Part shown: positions 6,338 through 10,945 of the stretch, one piece after another | Numbering within the stretch: position 1 is the stretch's first letter | How the letters are laid out: each line of letters opens with the position of its first letter | Origin: Sulfurovum sp. | GTDB lineage: Bacteria; Campylobacterota; Campylobacteria; Campylobacterales; Sulfurovaceae | Assembly (NCBI GenBank): GCA_015493425.1 | Contig: WGDG01000070.1 | Span: forward strand, 1-10,945 | Length of the DNA: 10,945 bases | Reading direction: 5' to 3' | Translations under genes and position numbers: made by a program | The notes under the pieces: model-generated | Databases searched by the model: none | What the model saw: only the letters and a program-made list of their open reading frames with translations | What the model was told of the DNA's origin: nothing

Positions 6338-6766
6338 TGCAATGCCTGCAAGGATGTCAGCCAAAACAATACCCAGGCCGCCTTTGAGTGTGCTGTCCAT
6401 CCAGCCGATAGTTGAAGGTTTTTTCGCTTCAAAGCCCAGAAAGGCGAGGTAGGTAATCAGTAGTGACAACGGCTGTGCGTAGGGCAGATGCAGGGTAGGG
6501 GCAACGGAGAGGCTGATCATCATAGCAAACCAGATGCCTACTGCTTTGTCAATGGTGATGGTGGCAGTCTCTCCCCCGTTGGCGACAAATTTTCCACTCT
6601 CAAATACAGCAATGATCGAAAGCACAAATGCCAGCATGAACAGTGTCTGCATCCCCGCGGTGTATAGAATGGCAGTACCGATGCACAGTGCGAGCAGTGA
6701 ACTGACCGCATCGGCATAGCGGCCAAGATTCCCTGTACCGAAAAAAGTAATGAACACTTTCTGCAT
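6287..6766 (-). CDS. PgpA-family membrane protein with altered active-site residues
   Basis: This is a 159-residue hydrophobic protein. PgpA normally removes the phosphate from phosphatidylglycerophosphate to make phosphatidylglycerol in the inner membrane. The family framework is clear: FFGTG (8-12), ITIDKAVGIW (70-79), KPSTIGWMDSTLKGGLG (116-132) and LADILAG (135-141). Compared with E. coli PgpA as I recall it, the P-G-T after the first glycines is A-D-A (18-20). The D-E pair is D73-K74, F-R-x-x-D is F109-L-x-x-E113, and the D-D pair is A136-D137. Losing several acidic positions makes normal phosphatase activity doubtful. SD AAGGA overlaps the stop of the upstream sat-like gene, with a 9-base gap. 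It occupies the same place as Cj1610 of C. jejuni. A separate canonical PgpA may exist elsewhere in the genome. Confidence 0.8.
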   Translation of the reverse strand: MQKVFITFFGTGNLGRYADAVSSLLALCIGTAILYTAGMQTLFMLAFVLSIIAVFESGKFVANGGETATITIDKAVGIWFAMMISLSVAPTLHLPYAQPLSLLITYLAFLGFEAKKPSTIGWMDSTLKGGLGIVLADILAGIASGVLAASILTLLTKFF

Positions 6767-6775
6767 GGTTATTCC

Positions 6776-7957
6776 TTACGTCAGTGAAGAGGTCTGATAG
6801 AGTTCGATCAGTTTTAGGTAGAACTGCTCTTCACTCTGCTGTTCGAGAAGACCCGAACCCGGCATCAGGGAGTAGTGCATCTCCTGGAGATTCTCGAAAC
6901 GGTTAGGAAAGAGTGATGCAAGGATGTTCGCCGAGACCTCTTTTCGTACCAGAATGGAAGGCGGGATGAGACCGCTTTGGATCAGCTTCATGATCGATTC
7001 GCTGTGGTAGTGTACATGGTGGTGCTGTCCGTGCGGACAGGTGGTGGTGCTTACCAGTGTTTTACAGGTATCACAGTAGACATACTCATCGACCGTTTTA
7101 ATATCTATATCAATGTTTTTGCAGTGGTCAAAAACCGAGTTGAGACGGTTTTGGTCGTAGTAAAGTCCCAGGCCACCGTGGTTTTTGCCCACGACAAGCT
7201 GGTGGCAGCCATAGTTCTTGGCAAGCAGTGCATCGAGAATGAGTTCATTGTAGCCGGCGAAGATGTAGGTATTCTCAAAGGGAAGGATAAGTACCTTGTT
7301 GCGCGGAATGAAATTGTCGATGAAGCGGCTGAGTGCTTTGTATCGGATATCGTAGCGCAGTCCCTTGTTGGTGAAGGGCTTGCGCAGGAAAATTACCAGC
7401 AGGTCAGAATCGGTGATTGCCTGGCGGATCATCCGTTCATGGGCACGGTTGAGCGGATTGGCGGCGATCATCATAGAACTGACAAATTTTGCACCGGTAC
7501 GGGTAACCATCTGTTTGATCCGTTTGATATTGTCTTCGATGAGAGGATATTCGACCCGGTAAGGACCTGAAACTGCCATTTCACCCAGTCTTGAGATAGT
7601 GTTTTTGACACCCGGATGAGAAGGGTCTGAGGTACCGTAAATATTTTGCAGACGCTGTTTGGGGTCAATAGGGAACGTCTCTTCGACAGTGAGTTCACCG
7701 ACTTTTTTGCCTTCATTGATGAGGTCGACAACCTCACCTTTTTTCAGTGTTTTAAGAACCTCTTTGTTTTTTTTGCCTCTGGGTGCAAGTACAAATGCAA
7801 AAGGGAAAGGCACGCCTTTATAAAACTGGGTTTTATCCACTTCTTTGGCTTCAGCTTCGTTCATCAGTCCTTCGACAGGAGAGATGAGCCCGGCTTGTAC
7901 CAGTGCGAGTGTGGAGAGGGCTTCGGTATCGATATAGAGTGATTTGTGTGCTGCCAT
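6776..7957 (-). CDS. Sulfate adenylyltransferase (Sat)-family protein, sulfate-binding motif not conserved
   Basis: This is a 393-residue protein, the usual length of single-domain bacterial ATP sulfurylase. Family features are the PUA-like N-terminal domain (about 1-150), the nucleotidylyltransferase core, FLRKPFTNKGLRYDIRYKAL (190-209), VVGKNHGGLG (255-264, where GRDHAG is usual) and a zinc-type C295-x2-C298-x8-C307-x-H309 site found in bacterial and archaeal Sat. Key residues differ. The Q-T-R-N-P-x-H-x-x-H motif reads IAANPLNRAH (164-173), losing Gln, Arg and the first His. The S-G-T-x-x-R segment reads HSESIM (318-323), inside an HGQHHHVHYH histidine-rich stretch. ATP sulfurylase activity is therefore doubtful. 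The gene lies 17 bases after the response regulator, with SD AAGGA, in a cotranscribed run. It corresponds by position to Cj1609. Confidence 0.85.
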   Translation of the reverse strand: MAAHKSLYIDTEALSTLALVQAGLISPVEGLMNEAEAKEVDKTQFYKGVPFPFAFVLAPRGKKNKEVLKTLKKGEVVDLINEGKKVGELTVEETFPIDPKQRLQNIYGTSDPSHPGVKNTISRLGEMAVSGPYRVEYPLIEDNIKRIKQMVTRTGAKFVSSMMIAANPLNRAHERMIRQAITDSDLLVIFLRKPFTNKGLRYDIRYKALSRFIDNFIPRNKVLILPFENTYIFAGYNELILDALLAKNYGCHQLVVGKNHGGLGLYYDQNRLNSVFDHCKNIDIDIKTVDEYVYCDTCKTLVSTTTCPHGQHHHVHYHSESIMKLIQSGLIPPSILVRKEVSANILASLFPNRFENLQEMHYSLMPGSGLLEQQSEEQFYLKLIELYQTSSLT

Positions 7958-7974
7958 GGATGATCCTTTTATCC

Positions 7975-8856
7975 CTATTTCTTCTTGAAGAGGCCGTATT
8001 TTTTACGTTTTTCCCAAAGGCTCTTGCGAGAGATGCCAAGTTTTTTGCTAAGCTCCGTATCGGGAAATTTGTACTGGAAGCTGTTGACAATGAACTTGAC
8101 ATAGTCGTCGATGGTGAGAATTTCATTCTGGTCGTAGAGTTTCGAATCGGTGTTGAGTTCTATGGTATTGAAATCACTATCAAGTTCTGATGTCGTTGAG
8201 AGGATGAAATCGTATTTTTTGAGTTCATCGAGCAGAAACTCTCTGTCGGCTTTTTTGAGGGTGTGTATCTCGGTAATATAGAGCAGTGACTTGGAGCTTG
8301 CCTGTTCGAGCTTCTCCTTCCACTCCTTGTTGCCAAGGGGAATGAAGGTCAGCAGACGGTCGTTCTTGTGTGCATACTCAAAGACCACCTTGTCGGCAAG
8401 CCGTTGGTAGTTTGTCTGTATGACCAACGGTGTGGAGAGCGTATCGACATCGAAATCGGTTTCTATCTCCTTGAGGAGGTTTTCCATATATTCCTGGTAG
8501 AGGCGGGTGTGCTTTTTGAGCTCCTGATACTCCTGGTAGTGTTCGATCTTCCTAAGCAGCTCTTCAATCATGAACGGTTTGACAATGTAGTCTTTGGCTC
8601 CCAGTTTAAGCGGTTCTCCCACAGTGTCATTGTTGATGTATGAAACCATCAAAATGATAATCTTGTCCTTGAACTGGGTAATAAGCGGTGTCACGTTCTG
8701 TCCGGGGAGGTTGGTTGAAAGCAGGTAGACATCGCCGTTGCTTGCCATTGCTTCCTTGATGGAGCTGTAAATCTCCGTTTCAAAACCGTTTTCGGCCAGT
8801 TTTGATGCAATGCTTTGTGCTAGATAGAGTTCATTTTCTACAATAATGATTTTCAT
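7975..8856 (-). CDS. Atypical response regulator, HP1021/Cj1608 family
   Basis: This is a 293-residue protein with an N-terminal receiver domain (1-110), a middle region of about 120 residues, and a C-terminal helix-turn-helix of Fis type (about 250-290, KFPDTELSKKLGISRKSLW). In the receiver, the phosphoacceptor position after strand 3 is Ser47 (VYLLSTNLPG) instead of Asp. The acidic pocket reads VENE (6-9), while Ser72 and the KPF lysine (Lys93) remain. It is therefore unlikely to be switched by a histidine kinase. H. pylori HP1021, which as I recall also has Ser at position 47, controls oriC and many genes and has been described as a redox switch. This protein has no cysteine at all, so thiol sensing is excluded. 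ATG overlaps the ispDF stop (ATGA). Confidence 0.88.
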   Translation of the reverse strand: MKIIIVENELYLAQSIASKLAENGFETEIYSSIKEAMASNGDVYLLSTNLPGQNVTPLITQFKDKIIILMVSYINNDTVGEPLKLGAKDYIVKPFMIEELLRKIEHYQEYQELKKHTRLYQEYMENLLKEIETDFDVDTLSTPLVIQTNYQRLADKVVFEYAHKNDRLLTFIPLGNKEWKEKLEQASSKSLLYITEIHTLKKADREFLLDELKKYDFILSTTSELDSDFNTIELNTDSKLYDQNEILTIDDYVKFIVNSFQYKFPDTELSKKLGISRKSLWEKRKKYGLFKKK

Positions 8857-9992
8857 AATGCTGTTCCGTTAAGTGATTTTTTCCAGTTGAAATAGGTCAG
8901 GGTTGCTACGGCATGCACCGTAACCCCCTCTTTACGTCCGACAAATCCCATCTTTTCAGCCGTAGTGGCCTTAATGTTGACTCTGTTGGGCGGAATACCG
9001 AGCAGAGCAGCCAGTGTTGTACGCATCTGTGCCTTGTAGGGCAGCAGACGTGGTGCCTGTGCCAAAATGGTCATATCGACATTGCCGATTTCGAAGCCGT
9101 AGGCACGGATACGTGAAACGGTATCGTCAAGCAGCTTTGTCGAGTCTGCACCGGCATAAGCTGCTTCAGTATCCGGATAGAGCTCACCAATGTCGCCCAT
9201 ACCTGCTGCACCGAGCAGTGCGTCGATGAGTGCATGGATAGCAACATCGCCGTCACTGTGAGCCTTGAAGCCGTAGTCTACATCGATGGAAACTCCGCAG
9301 AGTTTCATCTCTTTGTCTGCTTCAAAGGGGTGGATGTCGATGCCAAATCCGGTCAGGGTACGGGAAGCGGGTGCTTCGATGCAAGGGAGTTTGTCGAGGT
9401 CTTCGATGCGTGTGAGCTTATGTGCCAGAGGAGAGCCTTCGACAAAGGCGACAGTGCCGCCTGTGGCAACAATGGCCGAACTGTCATCGGTAAAGAGCGT
9501 TTCGGTTGCAAGCGCTTTGCGAAGCAGTTCGGTACGGCTCAGCTGCGGTGTCTGGATAATGCGCACCTTTTCGCGGTCGATGGGGGCATCATCCATATAG
9601 AGGGTATCGTTGACTTGAAGTACAGGGACAATGCAGTCTGCACTCTCTTTAGCGTCAAGGATACGTGTTACCATTGTTTCAGGTACGCAGCAGCGGGCAA
9701 TGTCACTGACAAGGACATAGGGGGTTTCCACTGCTTCAAGTGCATTGCGCAGCGAGGCTTGTCTGCTGTCACCGCCGGTAACGTAATGGAAGGGGGCAAA
9801 ATGTTTCATATAAGCTGTTTCTTCAGCAGTCGAGACGATGATGATCTTTGCAAATGCAGATATACCCGCAAAGTGTTCGGCTACGGCAAGCCAAAGTGGT
9901 CTGTCTCCACTGTAGAGCCACTGTTTCTTAACACTACTTTTAAAACGGGATGAGCTGCCTGCACCAAGCAGAACAAGGGTCGTTTCAGCCAA
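8853..9992 (-). CDS. ispDF: Bifunctional IspD/IspF, non-mevalonate isoprenoid pathway
   Basis: This 379-residue fusion catalyses two non-consecutive steps of the MEP pathway. Residues 1-205 are IspD (2-C-methyl-D-erythritol 4-phosphate cytidylyltransferase), with LLGAGSSSRF (8-17), KKQW (22-25) and SDIAR (96-100). Residues 212-370 are IspF (cyclodiphosphate synthase), with GFGIDIHPF metal ligands Asp219 and His221, HSDGDVAIHALIDALLGA (245-262, His253) and the GDIGELYPDT turn. All key residues look present. The start is TTG (9990-9992). GAGG lies 6 bases upstream, and an in-frame TGA shortly before it (about 10010-10012) rules out an earlier start. The N-terminus also begins properly with the IspD first strand. 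It is first in the minus-strand operon, with the response regulator overlapping its end. Confidence 0.96.
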   Translation of the reverse strand: MAETTLVLLGAGSSSRFKSSVKKQWLYSGDRPLWLAVAEHFAGISAFAKIIIVSTAEETAYMKHFAPFHYVTGGDSRQASLRNALEAVETPYVLVSDIARCCVPETMVTRILDAKESADCIVPVLQVNDTLYMDDAPIDREKVRIIQTPQLSRTELLRKALATETLFTDDSSAIVATGGTVAFVEGSPLAHKLTRIEDLDKLPCIEAPASRTLTGFGIDIHPFEADKEMKLCGVSIDVDYGFKAHSDGDVAIHALIDALLGAAGMGDIGELYPDTEAAYAGADSTKLLDDTVSRIRAYGFEIGNVDMTILAQAPRLLPYKAQMRTTLAALLGIPPNRVNIKATTAEKMGFVGRKEGVTVHAVATLTYFNWKKSLNGTAL

Positions 9993-10024
9993 GGTATACC
10001 TCTTTGTGTATCAAATTGTAACGG

Positions 10025-10030
10025 ATTATA
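10025..10030 (-). promoter_or_regulatory. -10 box (TATAAT, minus strand) of the ispDF operon
   Basis: The plus-strand ATTATA reads TATAAT on the minus strand, 32 bases before the ispDF TTG. No -35 hexamer is apparent. An inverted-repeat arm (10042-10049) begins just upstream of it, where a regulator could act. Confidence 0.55.
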
Positions 10031-10041
10031 CTCCCAGATAG

Positions 10042-10092
10042 CTTGATAGTTTCTTTAGTACACATTTATGCTTTTTTACACACGCTATCAAG
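10042..10092. promoter_or_regulatory. Spaced 8-bp inverted repeat in the divergent ispDF/mrp promoter region
   Basis: CTTGATAG (10042-10049) and CTATCAAG (10085-10092) are perfect reverse complements 35 bases apart. TATCAAATT occurs twice more, at 10009-10017 and 10173-10181, next to the ribosome binding regions of ispDF and mrp. The shared core TATCAA thus appears four times in about 170 bases. This suggests operator sites for one regulator, but the protein is unknown. Confidence 0.4.
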
Positions 10093-10161
10093 ATATTTTA
10101 GAAATGGGATGAAATTTATCCGAATTAGCCTGAAATTCAACCTCGTTTAAGATTGGGGTGG

Positions 10162-10167
10162 TATAAC
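10162..10167 (+). promoter_or_regulatory. Possible -10 box (TATAAC) for mrp
   Basis: TATAAC lies 34 bases before the mrp ATG, with no convincing -35. It is the best-placed -10 candidate in the plus direction of this 209-base intergenic region, which otherwise holds only AT-rich DNA and the TATCAA motifs. Confidence 0.35.
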
Positions 10168-10201
10168 TCAGGTATCAAATTTTCTATTGAGGAGTCAGTA
10201 T

Positions 10202-10945
10202 ATGACACAGGAAACCGTACTGGAAGCATTGAAAAATGTAACCTATCCGGGGTTTACGAAAGACATCGTAACCTTTGGATTTGTAAAAGATATCAAGGTA
10301 GAGGGAAAGAACGTTTCACTGACGATCGACATCACTTCTTCTGCCGATGAGGTCAAAGCGCAGCTGACCGATGAAGCGACAACGGAGCTGAAGAAAGCGG
10401 GATTTGAGAACATTGACATCAACATCAAAGCGCCACAGCCGCCAAAGCAGATGAGTAACTCTGTCAGCGGTAAGAATATTGCACCGCACGTCAAGAGCTT
10501 TGTCATGGTCTCTTCCGGTAAAGGAGGGGTCGGTAAATCGACAACTTCAGTCAACCTTGCGATCGCGATGGCAATGCAGGGCAAAAAAGTAGGACTGCTC
10601 GATGCAGACATCTACGGTCCCAACATTCCCCGTATGATGGGTCTTGAAGATCAAAAACCCGAAATTCAGGGCAACAAGGTACTGCCACTGAAAGCCTACG
10701 GTGTGGAAGTGATGTCTATGGGGTCACTGATGGAGCCTGGACAGTCTCTGATCTGGAGAGGTTCGATGATCATGAAAGCCATCGAGCAGTTCCTTAGAGA
10801 CATTCTCTGGTCGGAGCTGGATGTACTGGTTATCGATATGCCTCCGGGAACAGGTGACGCACAGCTGACACTGGCACAGTCTGTACCGGTGACTGCAGGT
10901 ATTACCGTAACAACACCTCAAGAAGTTTCACTCGATGACTCAAGA
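10202..10945 (+). CDS. mrp: Mrp/ApbC-type iron-sulfur cluster carrier ATPase (partial, 3' end missing)
   Basis: The first 248 codons are present and the frame is open to the window edge. The family is usually about 370 residues. Residues 1-80 form the MIP18/DUF59-like domain common in bacterial Mrp. The ATPase follows, with deviant Walker A SSGKGGVGKST (104-114), LLDADIYGPNIPRMMG and a Walker B strand VIDMPPGTGDAQLT. Mrp/Nbp35 proteins bind a [4Fe-4S] cluster between subunits and pass it to apo-proteins in the cytoplasm. The CPxC cluster ligands would lie in the missing part. SD GAGGAG (10189-10194) is 7 bases before ATG. It is transcribed divergently from ispDF, the arrangement I recall for Cj1606c/Cj1607, which supports a Campylobacterota origin. 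Confidence 0.95.
   Translation, partial: MTQETVLEALKNVTYPGFTKDIVTFGFVKDIKVEGKNVSLTIDITSSADEVKAQLTDEATTELKKAGFENIDINIKAPQPPKQMSNSVSGKNIAPHVKSFVMVSSGKGGVGKSTTSVNLAIAMAMQGKKVGLLDADIYGPNIPRMMGLEDQKPEIQGNKVLPLKAYGVEVMSMGSLMEPGQSLIWRGSMIMKAIEQFLRDILWSELDVLVIDMPPGTGDAQLTLAQSVPVTAGITVTTPQEVSLDDSR

Noticed and set aside
9234..9953. Long open frame (239 codons) on the plus strand antisense to ispDF
   Set aside because: It lies wholly within the well-supported ispDF coding region on the opposite strand, has no recognisable domain and is Cys/Phe-rich as expected of a shadow frame.
10010..10025. HP1021-type box (TGTTWCW) for autoregulation upstream of ispDF
   Set aside because: The nearest match, on the minus strand, is CGTTACA, with one mismatch and no clustered copies, so there is not enough to call a site.
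1..10945. Mobile element, prophage, defence or toxin-antitoxin system
   Set aside because: There is no transposase, integrase, tRNA junction, phage gene or known defence domain. The gene content is core metabolism and housekeeping.

Overview
The window looks like chromosome from a Campylobacterota (epsilonproteobacterial) organism, most like the Sulfurovum/Sulfurimonas group. The main support is the right-hand block. An mrp-type ATPase gene is divergent from a minus-strand run of a fused ispDF, an atypical HP1021/Cj1608-type response regulator, a Sat-family protein and a PgpA-family protein. As I recall it, Campylobacter jejuni has the same order (Cj1606c to Cj1610). The fused ispDF, scarce -35 boxes and compact 4-bp gene overlaps fit this assignment. 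I cannot name the species. I see no tRNA, rRNA, insertion sequence, prophage or CRISPR array.

Region 1 (1-1605, plus strand) is the tail of an operon. It holds the end of a two-cluster 4Fe-4S protein with a C-terminal zinc-ribbon-like CxxC pair, a protein resembling the shikimate dehydrogenase substrate domain without its catalytic residues or NADP domain, and a small acidic helical protein of unknown function. The first two genes are separated by an odd 200-bp spacer with heptamer repeats and hairpins. The last hairpin ends against the next gene's Shine-Dalgarno sequence. The setting suggests an accessory cluster for a redox enzyme, but the main enzyme lies outside the window.

Region 2 (1606-1956) is an intergenic stretch with weak hairpins, an unlisted 57-residue cationic small ORF with a good ribosome binding site, and a clear TATAAT promoter.

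Region 3 (1957-6337, plus strand) is a tight operon. It encodes a short-form malic enzyme, a four-helix membrane protein (DUF2868 type), an Era-like GTPase with a glycine-zipper segment (DUF3482 type) and a 105-residue protein with a LETM1-like membrane segment. The last three overlap or nearly abut and probably form one membrane-associated GTPase module of unknown function.

Region 4 (6287-9992, minus strand) is the ispDF, response regulator, Sat-like and PgpA-like operon. IspDF makes isoprenoid precursors and looks intact. The next three products all depart from their family consensus at functional positions. The regulator has Ser47 in place of the phosphoacceptor Asp and no cysteines. The Sat-like protein lacks the sulfate/ATP-binding QTRNPxH residues. 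The PgpA-like protein lacks several acidic active-site residues. Region 5 (9993-10945) is a divergent promoter region with a repeated TATCAA motif, followed by the 5' two thirds of mrp, an Fe-S cluster carrier ATPase.
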